DNA from: Theodoxus fluviatilis
Lineage: Eukaryota; Mollusca; Gastropoda; Cycloneritida; Neritidae
Length of the DNA: 64,000 bases
Reading direction: 5' to 3'
NCBI GenBank assembly: GCA_034096865.1
Contig: JAWQFJ010000517.1
Coordinates: forward strand, 62,001-126,000
A program made the translations under genes and the position numbers. Under the pieces are notes generated by a model. It searched no databases, was not told where the DNA came from, and was given only the letters and a program-made list of their open reading frames with translations. This document shows, in pieces, positions 42,851 to 53,018 of the stretch (positions are counted from its first letter, which is position 1; every line of letters starts with the position of its first letter).

Positions 42851-42857
42851 TCTCTCT

Positions 42858-43102
42858 CATGTTTTGTTTGATATGGTGGGGGAGCTGATTGGGGTGGCAC
42901 AGTCCACCGTCAGCACAACTTTGACAGGGGTGACCAATGCGCTAGCCAAACACGTTGGGATGTGGGTCCGCATGCCGACACAGGAAGAGGCCCGGGTGAC
43001 CAAAGAGAAAGCAATTGATGGAACCCAGGTCCACATACAAGCCCCAACTGCCTACGAACGCGAATTCGTAAATCGGAAAAACTTCCACTCCGTGAATGAA
43101 GT
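42858..43102 (+). pseudogene. Harbinger transposase fragment (different from the 26- and 33-kb ones)
   Basis: LIGVAQSTVSTTLTGVTNAL (helix-turn-helix), KHVGMWVRMPTQEEARVTKE, then after a short deletion AIDGTQVHIQAPTAYEREFV and NRKNFHSVNE. This matches the N-terminal half of a HARBI1-like transposase. The segment with VVGAIDGTHI has lost some residues. It lies 1.4 kb upstream of the Myb/SANT-like gene and could be part of the same original element. Confidence 0.82.
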
Positions 43103-43903
43103 ACGTACAGCACACACATCCAGAATTCATGCTCCTTCCTCCCTGTGCCTTATCGAGTGAAGAAATGCAGCCAGTGTGTTCTCTTGATTTCCCATGTGGA
43201 TCATCTGTGGACTCTGTTTGACAGGGTTTATGACTTTGGCGTTAATTGCCCCGACAGAGTGTTTATTCATGGACTGCTGTACAGGAGTTTGCAGCAATGA
43301 TGTGAGTAACCGACTCATGATTTATGAGCTTTGATTCATGAACTTTTACAGTAATGGACATCCTCAAGATGATGCCCCAGGATATGACGGCACAACATAT
43401 GGATCTAAGTAAGTTGTTTTCAATTTATTGTTAATTACAGGTACACGATCAATTTCAGCGCTGCTGCTTCTGTCAGTTAAACACTTGCAATGAAAAGTTT
43501 AGATGCTCAGGCATCATGGTATCGCGTTTTCCTTTCACAGCCATGAACAGATACAGCAAAAACCAAGTCATGAGCCACAAAAGACATTCATGTTAGCTTC
43601 TCACGAACCATATCACTTATCATTACTAGGCTTTAACACCCTGTGGCGAAACTACACATGTACAGACATAAAAGGAATCTAGATGAAAAGGAATTTCACA
43701 GGACATGAGTAAAAGCCTCTTCTGAAAACAACTGTCACATTGGTAATTCAATATTACGGTTTTCATTATGTTACAGGCGTTTGAGGGAGAAGGGAGGACA
43801 GGGAGTTGTATGGTAGTGGGGTGGAGGAATAAGATGAGGAGGAGTGTAAGGAAGAGGATGAGGATAGTGAAGATGAGACATGTAAGAAGTATGCAATCAA
43901 GCA

Positions 43904-43949
<46 letters not shown>

Positions 43950-44534
43950 GTGAGGTTTAGGGGAGGATATTAGTCTTTTTGGCACTAATAACAGTGAAAA
44001 CATAACCAAAAGGTCATGCACATTAATGTTGACTTCTTGTTCTTCTTTCTTTCACAGCTAGAAGTGGGTATGTAATTTCATACCCCTTCTGCTGGTAATA
44101 AATTTGGTTTGGATAAAACAATATTTATCATGCTTTCTTGCACATCACTGCTGCTTTTTATAAGTGTGATCTTTGCCTTATTGCTTCATTGTTTCATCAA
44201 TTGTGTTCATTTGTGTGTGTGTGCTTGTCTCTTTTATGTTTGTTTATGATTATGAGTTTCACCTTGGTTGTGGTTATATTCTGTCTCTGTTATGTGTTTC
44301 AAGCCTGTTTTCACCTCTCCTAAAGTTCTCATGGAGGGTATATTTTTTGCAGTAACCTGCACATTTTACAGAATGGTTTGAGTACATTACTGAAGATAAT
44401 TGACACAAGTTAATGGATTGCTTGCAACATGAGGTATCCTGTAACAATCATTTTTCTATTACCTTTTTCCTTTTACTTTTTGGAATAGTTATCAGCTGTC
44501 ATACACTCAACTGTAATGCACATTTGACATTGAC
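43103..44534. other. Unassigned; (GT)n tract and a phase-compatible acidic segment
   Basis: A (GT)n microsatellite lies at 43907-43948. At 43833-43881 a frame DEEECKEEDEDSEDET ends at a donor (T|gtaagaag) that would join in phase to 44572, but a TAA lies directly upstream at 43830, so I did not include it in the gene at 44535. Confidence 0.5.
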
Positions 44535-47420
44535 ATGACTGTGCCTGACATAATTAATTCTCTTATTGCAGCTGCAGCACAGTCTGTGGATATTCTGAGA
44601 GGACTGGGCCTGTTTACAACCACAAACAGAGCATCTGAATCAGGTACTTGTCAAAAGTTTATGGCAATTATGTTTATGTATGTATGTATGTATGTATTTT
44701 GGCTATTATATATCGCCAATCTCACACCCAAAGGCATTGTCAATGCTACTATTATGCATTACACTATGACGGATGTACATGATTTCCAGCTTCAACAATG
44801 TGTTTGCATTTACTGATAAATTCCAAATGTACTCTTTCTACTAAGATCTTTAACCTTTACCGTGGTGTCATAAAAACGCTCTGTCTGTCCACCAGTGGTG
44901 CTATAACAGACTTGTTTTTTCAAAAACACCCCTCCGCTTTTCTAATTAACATAGCTCAGAAACTATTAAACATTGACAAACACAATGTGTACAAAAAATG
45001 CTCAGAATTGGACACAAAATGCCACAAAGCAAGCATTTCCTCTGTGTAATGAACATGCATTTATTTATGAATATCTAAAGGGGAAACACGGCAGTGAAAA
45101 TTGATCATTTGGGCTTGCATGGTCAATTTTGAGATTTGTGTGTTTTTTTGCACTCTTTGAACCCTCAACAATGCCAATCTAGTAAGGTTGAGCTTGAAAA
45201 TAGCATCTTTCTGTGCAAAAACCATCAATAAAACAGATTACCCACCATTACAAAAGTGTTGTTGCACAATTTTTGCTCATAAAATGCCAATGTTTGGGCC
45301 TTGGCAACGTATAGAAACTTTGAACAAACCTTTGCATGTTTGGTGTCGATCGAAAGCGCGGAATCTCATTCAACCAGTGCAAGGGAGATAACTGCTCTTG
45401 GCTTCGTGTACAAAGAGCTATATGATCATTTGCAAGGGATAGATTCAAGCCTTTCAGGTCAGCTGACACGAATGAACCAATGAGAGAGCTCCATTCGCTC
45501 CAATGCTTAGAGACAAGATGGCTGCCTTCCGTTCGATTTTGAAGCGCTCTCTCGTACTTTTAACGCTGTTACCAGGCCTAAATAATAGTACCACACTGTA
45601 CATGCCTTCAAAGGAAAGAAAAGTAACCAAAGAAATCGGCAGCTAGCGAAAGCAAGACTTGCAAAGGAGGAAAAGAGTGGCAGCGCAAGTAGAGATCGTT
45701 TGGCAGATCACTCGACATCAGTTGTGCGTTATGATGAGCCCGCACCGATGCATCCTCTTCTCGCACCCAGCTTCCATGTGACCTCTGTTGGCAATCGGCC
45801 TACTTTTGAGCGTTAACAAAGGTCCTATCTTGCTTCACGATCCATCAGGCTATAAATAGAAGGGCCTTGTGCAATGCTGGAATGCCTCCAGTTGAGCGGG
45901 TGTGGCTCGCGAACTAGTCCGCGATAACCACTGGCAGCCAGCAATGCTTATCGCGAACTGGTTCGCGACTACCACGGAAAGGGTTAAAATCACTCTCCTT
46001 GCATTTTTCAGAATTCGAGCAATCTTCAACTCAAGACTACTCACAGGATTTAGAAAACGGGGAAGAGCTTTCTGAAGTTGGAGGAACTGGGAATGGTAAG
46101 CCAAGAGTAAATAAAATTTCCATCATGGAAACAATTGTTCACCCACATATAATTTGAGTGAAGAATCTGCCGTGTATATGCATGACATAGGTTTTGTAAT
46201 CTACAAGTGATATTTCAATGTGTTAAGTATATACAGTGTACATGCAACCCCATTTTTAAATAAAGCCTGTGATTTGTCCACCACAATTCCACTATTCAGC
46301 TGAGTAGCACCCTCATTTGTGGCAATAAATATCATAGCTCTGCCGTTTCATTAAAAGATGAGGTGATATTTGCTACTTGTTCAGTATAAAGACACATCTT
46401 TCCTCAATGTTTCCCACCGGTACTGAATTTGCCAAATGTCACTTGAAAGGTATGCATGTGGCACTTTGATACAAACTTCTCTTCCCTTTGAAATGCACAG
46501 ATAGAATCAGTTGGTGTCACCGTGCAGTACTGCTGTTGGTGGAGTTGTGGCGAAGCAGTCAAGCCCTCTTCACCAACAACTGCATCACGCAGAAGCAAGC
46601 GTGGACAAAAGTTTCAGACCAAATGATTGCCAAGGGGCTCAACTACTCTGGATATGACTGCTGCAAGAAATTCAGGAGCATGAGAGACAGGTTTGTCCAT
46701 CTCGGATTTGTTCAAACATATCAGATTTTTAATAACAGTTGTGACTTCATACAATAATTGGCATCTGTGCTGGAAAATTGGTTTCTTACTTACTTTTGAG
46801 GGTTGAAAGAAAGGAAATCTCATGAAGTAGTTGTGAATAAAGGCTTTCTCCCAGTTCAACAACATTAAATAATGATTAGCTTTGTGTTGTTGCATGGAAT
46901 CTATAACTGTGGCTTAAACAGTGAAGTATGTGTATATGTGTACACTTGTAGGTACAAGCATATCAAAGACCACCAGGGCAAAACAGGACGGGGCAGGAAG
47001 CAGTGGACATACTTCCAGCTGATGGAGGAGCTGCTTGAGAAGGATCCATCAGTGAATCCTGTCAGGCCTGTTTCATCTCTTGCCCTGTCCCTGAGCTCTG
47101 CTATGCAGCTGCAGCAGCCACCTAGTCCTTTAGATGAACAGTCTCCTCCTGCCACTCCATTAACACCAATGTCACAAACAGCACCTTCAGTGCCAAAGAA
47201 GAGAAAGCGTGCTGCACCAACACCTCCTGAGCCTGCCTGGTTTGCGAAATATCGTGAGGAGGAGCAGTCGAGGCATGAGGAAATGATGGAGGTGGAAAAG
47301 AAAAGGATGGAGATGGAAGATAAAAAGATGGAGATGGAGAACATGAGACTGCAGCTGGAAACCAGAAGAGTACAGGCTCTAGAGACCTTGGCAACAACAG
47401 CGCAGAAAGACAAAGCATGA
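44535..47420 (+). CDS. Myb/SANT-like (trihelix) DNA-binding protein, four exons
   Basis: Exons 44535-44643, 46012-46095, 46501-46690 and 46952-47420 have GT-AG borders (gtacttg/tttttcag, gtaagcc/atgcacag, gtttgtc/cttgtag) and matching phases. They sum to 852 bases: 283 codons plus stop, uninterrupted. The start MTVPDIINSLIAAAAQSVDI is the first Met; an alternative upstream exon could splice at 44572. Residues about 68-145 form a Myb/SANT-like domain: AVLLLVELWRSSQALFTNN, AWTKVSDQMIAKGLNYSG, CCKKFRSMRDRYKHIKDHQG, then TGRGRKQWTYFQLMEELLE. A Ser/Pro linker with a KKRKR nuclear signal follows, then a C-terminal coiled coil (MMEVEKKRMEMEDKKMEMEN). The architecture fits a DNA-binding regulator or a Harbinger accessory protein. 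The first intron holds a piggyBac miniature element. Confidence 0.65.
44854..45983. mobile_element. piggyBac miniature element with TTAA duplications
   Basis: TTAA at 44850-44853 and 45984-45987. Ends CCTTTACCGTGGT and, inverted, CCCTTTCCGTGGT. The last ~200 bp (tataaatagaagggcc, tcgcgaactggttcgcga and so on) is the inverse of the left end of the element at 63507, so both belong to one family. No transposase is encoded. It lies inside an intron of the Myb/SANT-like gene. Confidence 0.88.
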
Positions 47421-47930
47421 GTATTGTGCCCTGGGCAGTGCCTCTGTTCAATGACACATCATGACACCTAGTGCTAGGTATCAAAACTGTAATTTGGCAT
47501 GCATTAATTAATTAAGGGGAGACACTATACAAACAGTTTTCACTGTATTTTCTTTTTATTCCTTGGAGGTTTCTCCACCTTCATGGAAAAGTGTATGATA
47601 ATTTCTATTCACCACATTTCACAATTCTATATAATGTGGATGTGTGGTGGGTTGTTAAAAATAGAGTTTGTAGAGTGTTGGAGTGGAGTAACACCAGAAT
47701 GAGTTCTGTGCGGCATTTGCACCCATTTACTTATGATATTTGCGAAATCTATTGTGGCCAAATTATGTTGATTTTCTTGTTATTTTTGTGGTGGGAAATG
47801 ATTTCCCTAATTCTCTTGTGAGTTTTACTTCTTTTATTGCTTGGCAAAGTTCCCCGAGAGGAGTGAATATTTAGAAATAATTTTCAATCATTTCCTGAGT
47901 GTTGTACTTTTCCATCAGTTTCTCATCCTG
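47421..47930. other. Unassigned
   Basis: AT-rich sequence between the Myb/SANT-like gene and a Gypsy remnant. I see nothing recognisable. Confidence 0.5.
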
Positions 47931-49445
47931 TTAGGACATCATGGGGTGGACAAAGCGTACCAGAGAATTCTGACGAATTTCTACTGGCCAGAAGTGAAAG
48001 GTGATGTAGTCAAATACTTTAGAACCTGTCACACCTGCCAAATGGTGGAAAAACCAAATCAGACAATCCCACCCACTCCACTCCAACCAATTCCTGTTGT
48101 GAGCAAACCGTTCGATCGAGTACTGATCGGCTGTGTTGGCCCCTTCTCAAAACCAGCCGAGGGAACTAATACATCTTTACGATGATGTGTTGCTCCACTC
48201 GATTTCCTGAAGCCATCCCTCTCAGGAATATCTCAGCCAAATCAGCAACTTCTGCCCTAGTGAAGTTCTTTACCACTTTTGGTCTTCCACGAGAGATCCA
48301 GTCGGATCATGGTTCCAATTTCATGTCAAACCTATTTGGCAGGTTATGAAAACACTAGGAATCAAACATGTGAAATCGTCAGCATATCACCCGGAGAGTC
48401 AGGGAGTCCTGGAAAGGTTCCACCAATCTCTCAAGCGCATGTTGAAAGCGTGCTGTTTAGAGAATGAGAGACAGTGGGACGAGTGCATCCCTTATGCCAC
48501 CTTTGCTGCTAGAGAGGTCAAGCAGTCGTCACTAGGATTTTTTCCATTTCAACTAGTCTACAGTCACACAGTCAGGGGACCCTTGAAGGTACTGGAAGAA
48601 AGTTGGGGAAAGGAAGCAGACGTGAGTGGGACGAATGTGTTGGCGCATGTCAGCGACATGAGAGAGAAATTGCGCATGATGAGTGAGCTAGCACGAAAGC
48701 ATCTGGGAGTGGCTCAGGAACGCATGAAAGAGCACTATGACAAACATGCTAAAGAGCGCACATTCGATGTAGGAGACAACGTACTTGCCCTACTGCCCAT
48801 GACTGACCGACCACCCACTGAGAGCAAAGTACCATGGTCCATACTTAGTGACGAGAAGACTGAGTGACTCGAACTACGTGATAGCCACCCCTGACAGACG
48901 AAAATCCACCCAGACTTGTCACATAAATATGTTGAGACAATATTTTGATCCCAACACCCGATCCTCGTTGTCGAGAGCCCAACATGACAAGGGACAGACA
49001 GACTTGACAGACGACCCGAGAGAGATGACAGATTCTGGTGCAGAGAGAGAGAAAGTGAGAGAGAAAGGGAGGGAGACGGCCAGAGTGGTCAATCCAGTCT
49101 ATGAATCCGGGAAAGAGATATATTGGAGAAGGGAATGTAAACCGATAGAAATCCCTACTCGCCTCCCAAACTCGGAAATTTTGAGAACCTAGATGAGATG
49201 ATGTCCCACTTGCAAGAGGAGGAGAGAAGTGACATAAGACAACTAATCAAGGACCACAGGGACAGCTTTGGTGATGTCCCCATGCCCTTGATTACTCATG
49301 ACATAGACGTGGGAGACCACAGACCCATCAGACAAGCCCCCTACCGAATGGTTGGTGAAAAGCTTCAAAAGATGAGAAAGCAGATTGAATACCTCCTGGT
49401 CAACGATATCACAGAACATAGTACTAGTGCATGGGCGGAGGCTAT
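47931..49445 (+). pseudogene. Gypsy pol remnant with integrase before reverse transcriptase
   Basis: Integrase: H-H-C-C zinc finger (GHHGVDKAYQRILTNFYWP, RTCHTCQMVEKP), first Asp block altered (FDRVLIGCVGPF, where the usual acidic residue is Gly), IQSDHGSNFMSNLFG (second Asp) and VKSSAYHPESQGVLERFHQS (Glu), with frameshifts near 48180 and 48330. GPY/F-like tail to 48860, then a linker with YVIATPDRRKSTQTCHINML, and at 49198-49440 the N-terminal start of reverse transcriptase (HDIDVGDHRPIRQAPYRM, KQIEYLLVNDITEHSTSAWA). The palm domain (YVDD) is missing. In ordinary Gypsy elements reverse transcriptase precedes integrase; this order is that of Gmr1-like elements. Confidence 0.82.
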
Positions 49446-49597
49446 CTGTTGGGGCAGGCGGCTCTGCTCAGGCATGTTTATATTTAGCGCCGCTATCTAA
49501 ATTGGAGACCTGAAACAGTATCAATTAAGGCAACTGGCCTCATGACTGACAGGCTGTAGAGGCAACAGCCTGTAGAGGTCACGTACTGACTAGAGAT

Positions 49598-51034
49598 GCA
49601 TGCAGACTGGTTAGTGCCTTCAATCAATAGCATTTTAGCCAACCCCTCTAAGGCCTTGAACCATTTCCAGTAAGATCTGCTTTTGTAAGGAGGTTCTAAC
49701 ACAAACCTGATGATGTCTAGATCCTACAAAATTACATTCCAACTGCTTACTACCATACTTAGATGGCGCATCAGCTGATAACCTTAAGGTCTGGACAATG
49801 TTGACACTGTGCAATATTTGACTGACCTGTTCCTGCAGAGGGTGATTTTTCACGACTCTATGACGGGCAGTCTGTCAATTCAGTTGCATGCAGACTGGTT
49901 AGTGCCTTAAATAAATAGCATTTTAGCCAACCTTTCAAAAGCCTTGAACCGCTTCCAGTAAGACCTACTTCTGTACGTAGGTTCTAACACAAACCTGAAG
50001 ATGTCCAGAACCTACAAAGTTACATTCCAAATGCTTACTACCATACTTAGATGGCGCATCAGCTGATAATCTTGAGGTCTGGACAATGTTGACACTGTGC
50101 AATATTTGACTGACCTGTTCCTGCAGAGGGCGATTTTTCACAGCTCTATGACTGGCAGTCTGTCAATTCAGTTGCATGCAGACTGGTTAGTGTAACACTA
50201 TTCGTGTTGACTGTGCTCTGGGTTCGTGTGTGTACACTAACCAGCATGCTGATCATTGGTTGTCACCATTAGATTTTTCTATGCAACGGGAGAGGCCCCC
50301 GTTTTCGACAGCTGATCACCTCGCAACTGCCCCTGCAGCGCTGTACTGATGCCAGGCAGAGGACCATGTCAGTTCAAGGGCAATTACAACTGACCGATGG
50401 CCAAGCAGCGTGACCGAGTGGTGTGCCTGACGATGAAGGCATGACGGTACCAGGAGGGCGGCGCTGATGCGGAGCCATTCTCACCCTCATCCTGATTAAC
50501 AATTATGCTTTGTTTTTGTCACAAAATCGCATTAAATGAAAACCGCACTCTTGTCCATTGGCTACTTAAGAGCCGTTCATGGCAGTAAGAAAGCAGGATC
50601 GAGACTGAGATACACGCTCGTTGTACTTGGGGGAGACGAGGAATCGTTATCCTCATGGGCGTATGTGAAGACGATCACCAGCCAATAAAAAATGTGGTTT
50701 GTCAAAAGGTCGATCAGTGTCTTAGTCTTCGCTTTGAGTTCTGTGTTGTGCTACATTAGTGCCTTAAATCAATAGCCTTTTAACCAACCCCTCTAAGGCC
50801 TTGAACCGTTTCCAGTAAGATCTGCTTCTGTGCGGAGGTTCTAACACAAACCTGAAGATGTCCAGAGCCTACAAAGTTACATTCCAACTGCTTACTACCA
50901 TACTTAGATGGCGCATCAGCTGATTATCTTGAGGTCTGGACAATTTTGACACTGTGCAGTATTTGACTGACCTGTTCCTGCAGAGGGTGATTTTTCACGG
51001 CTCTACGACTGGCAGACTGTCAATTCAATGAGAA
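49598..51034. repeat. 288-bp tandem repeat, three copies, the third split by a solo LTR
   Basis: Copies start at gcatgcagactggttag near 49598, 49886 and 50173. Each has gatggcgcatcagctgat, gacctgttcctgcagaggg and ttttcac(g/a)(g/a)ctcta. On the minus strand they encode a short conserved stretch (VKNHPLQEQVSQILHSVNIV). Partial copies lie at 35187, 36540 and next to the P-element remnant, which suggests a P-like origin, but I could not prove this. Confidence 0.85.
50191..50755 (+). mobile_element. Solo LTR with TTAG target duplication
   Basis: 565 bp, starting TGTAACACTATTCG and ending GTGTTGTGCTACA, flanked by ttag at 50187-50190 and 50756-50759. It contains a polyadenylation signal (caataaaaa) near 50687. 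Removing it and one ttag restores the sequence gactggttagtgcc seen in the other two tandem units, which proves the insertion. Confidence 0.92.
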
Positions 51035-51808
51035 GGTGCCCCTCAAGGTCAAGGTCAAACAACTAAACCTAGCAATGACATCATACACTAAGAAATGCTT
51101 TACACATTTTTTCTACCAAAATACATGATACATGTGACCTTGACCCAAGGTCAAGGTCATCCAAGGTCATGCAACACAAAGCTGTTAATTCAAGACATAG
51201 GAAGCACAATGGTGCTTATTGGCACTTTCTACCATGAGATATAGTCACTTTTATTGGTTCACTACCCCATTTTGGTCACATTTCATAAGGGTCAAAGTGA
51301 CCTTGACCTTGATGATATGTGACCAAATGTGTCTCATGATGAAAGTATAACATGTGTACTACAATGTTATGAAGTTTGGAACAGTTATCTTCCATAGTTC
51401 AGGGGCAAGGTCGCTTCAAAATATGTATACAATCCAACTTTGAAGAGCTCCTGTGACCTTGACCTTGAAGCAAGGTCAACCAAACTGGTATAAAAAGATA
51501 GGGATTACTTTGCCCTATATACCATATATAGGTCAGGTATCCAATCTCAAAAACTTCAGAGAAAATTGAGAAAATGTGAAAAATGGCTGTTTTTTAGACA
51601 ACATTTATGGCCCCTGCGACCTTGACCTTGAAGCAAGGTCAAGTCACTATGTATGTTTTTTGAGGCCTTGTCATCATACACCATCATGCCACATTTGGTA
51701 TTGATAGACTTAATAGTCTCTGAGAAAAATCCAACGTTAAAGTTTTCGGACGCCCGGACGGACGAAACGGGCGAGTACATACTCACTTTTGCTTCGCATG
51801 TGAGTCAA
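51035..51808. mobile_element. Half-site-rich repeat element, copy 2 (left end missing)
   Basis: From gagaaggtgcccctcaaggt to ttcgcatgtgagtcaaaa. Over its length it matches copies at 16.7 and 55.8 kb but lacks the left inverted end. Confidence 0.85.
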
Positions 51809-51894
51809 AAACCAGTTTTGTCAGAATCAATCCAGTTATTTAAGTGTATGTACTAGCCAAGAGTACTCCTTGGTACTAGCTTGTATACCCCACC

Positions 51895-52017
51895 CCTTTC
51901 CCTTCTGTCTCTTTGTATTCCCCACCCCTCTTGTCTGTCTCTGTGTATTCCCCACCCCTCTTGTCTGTGTATTCCCCACCCCTCTTGTCTGTCTCTGTGT
52001 ATTCCCCACCCCTCTCC
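51895..52017. repeat. Short tandem repeat, about 36 bp
   Basis: Three to four imperfect copies of a unit containing ccccacccctcttgtctgtc just upstream of the Gypsy gag frame. Confidence 0.75.
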
Positions 52018-52027
52018 ATTCTGAAAG

Positions 52028-52068
52028 TAAGAAGCTTGAGAGGGAGCAACAGGAGTATGAAGAGAGAC

Positions 52069-52157
<89 letters not shown>

Positions 52158-52895
52158 GAGCATGAGCTTCGTAAGCATCTTTTGATCCAGGAATCTGAGA
52201 AGAAAGCGCGGGGAGAGAGAGAGCGTCACGGTGTGAATGAAGGGACCGATGACGATCATGTTGACCAGGGGTTCCGGCCTTCGATTCCTCTGGTTGATGA
52301 GAGCAAGGAGGACATAGCTACTTGGTTGAAGCGGTTTGAGCGGGTTGCTGCTCTGTGCAAGTGGGATGGGGAAACGTGGGCTACTCGTGTCTCCACTGCG
52401 GAGGTGTACAACTCTCTTGATGAGACTGCCGAAGATTATCAGATCTTGAAAGTTGCGTTGTTGACACGTTATCAGCTCACGGCAGAAACGTACCGGCAGC
52501 GGTTCAGGGCCTGCAAGAGGAGAGAGCATGAGACCTACAGGCAGTTTGGTGCCCGTATCGCAGAGAATTTGACCAAGTGGCATGAGCTCTCAAAGATCTC
52601 GGATCTGAGACAGCTAATTCTGATAGAACAATTCTTACAGACCCTGACCCCAGACATGACCGCTTACGTCAAGGAGAAGAGGCCTCAGACATTGGCTGAA
52701 GGGGTGGAGTCAGCCGAGATCCATTTTGAGGCTCATGGCGGAGATAGTAAGAAGTCTTTCCAGCGTGATAAACCACACGGTGGGCGTTCCAGTGCTGGGG
52801 ACCAGTTCAAGGGAGGAAATTCCAAGGCTCTAGGGCAGACTCGGGTGTTCAGGGGGGCAGGAAGTGTTTCCTCTGCGGTTCCCCCAAGCACTTAG
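52028..52895 (+). pseudogene. Gypsy gag with SCAN-like capsid region
   Basis: A glutamate/arginine-rich coiled stretch opens the frame (KKLEREQQEYEERLER, then about 17 RE dipeptides coded by a pure (GA)n run at 52073-52155). IATWLKRFERVAALCKWD, TRYQLTAETYRQRFRACKRR and LRQLILIEQFLQTLTPDMTA follow, the last typical of SCAN-domain-like capsid regions of these elements. The frame ends at 52895, but the zinc knuckle (KCFLCGSPKHLAKDC, C-x2-C-x4-H-x4-C) is read in another frame at 52865-52915, so a frameshift near 52855 is likely. The real start is not clear because upstream sequence is repetitive. Confidence 0.8.
52073..52155. repeat. (GA)n microsatellite inside a gag frame
   Basis: About 41 uninterrupted ga repeats. 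In the gag frame they code for alternating Arg and Glu, so the length polymorphism would change the coiled stretch in steps of one dipeptide per three repeats. Confidence 0.93.
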
Positions 52896-53018
52896 CTAAG
52901 GACTGTTCTAAGAGGGGTAAGACTGCGGGTGCAGTGTCGAGAGGTCTCGATCAGTCTCTACTACCTATCACTGTCCCGACTCTGTGCTTCCCCTGCAGCA
53001 AGCTAGACTATGACCCCA

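Noticed and set aside
43833..43881. Acidic exon upstream of the Myb/SANT-like gene
   Set aside because: Its donor joins in phase to 44572, but an in-frame TAA at 43830 and another stop near 43782 leave no open exon, so I kept the start at 44535.
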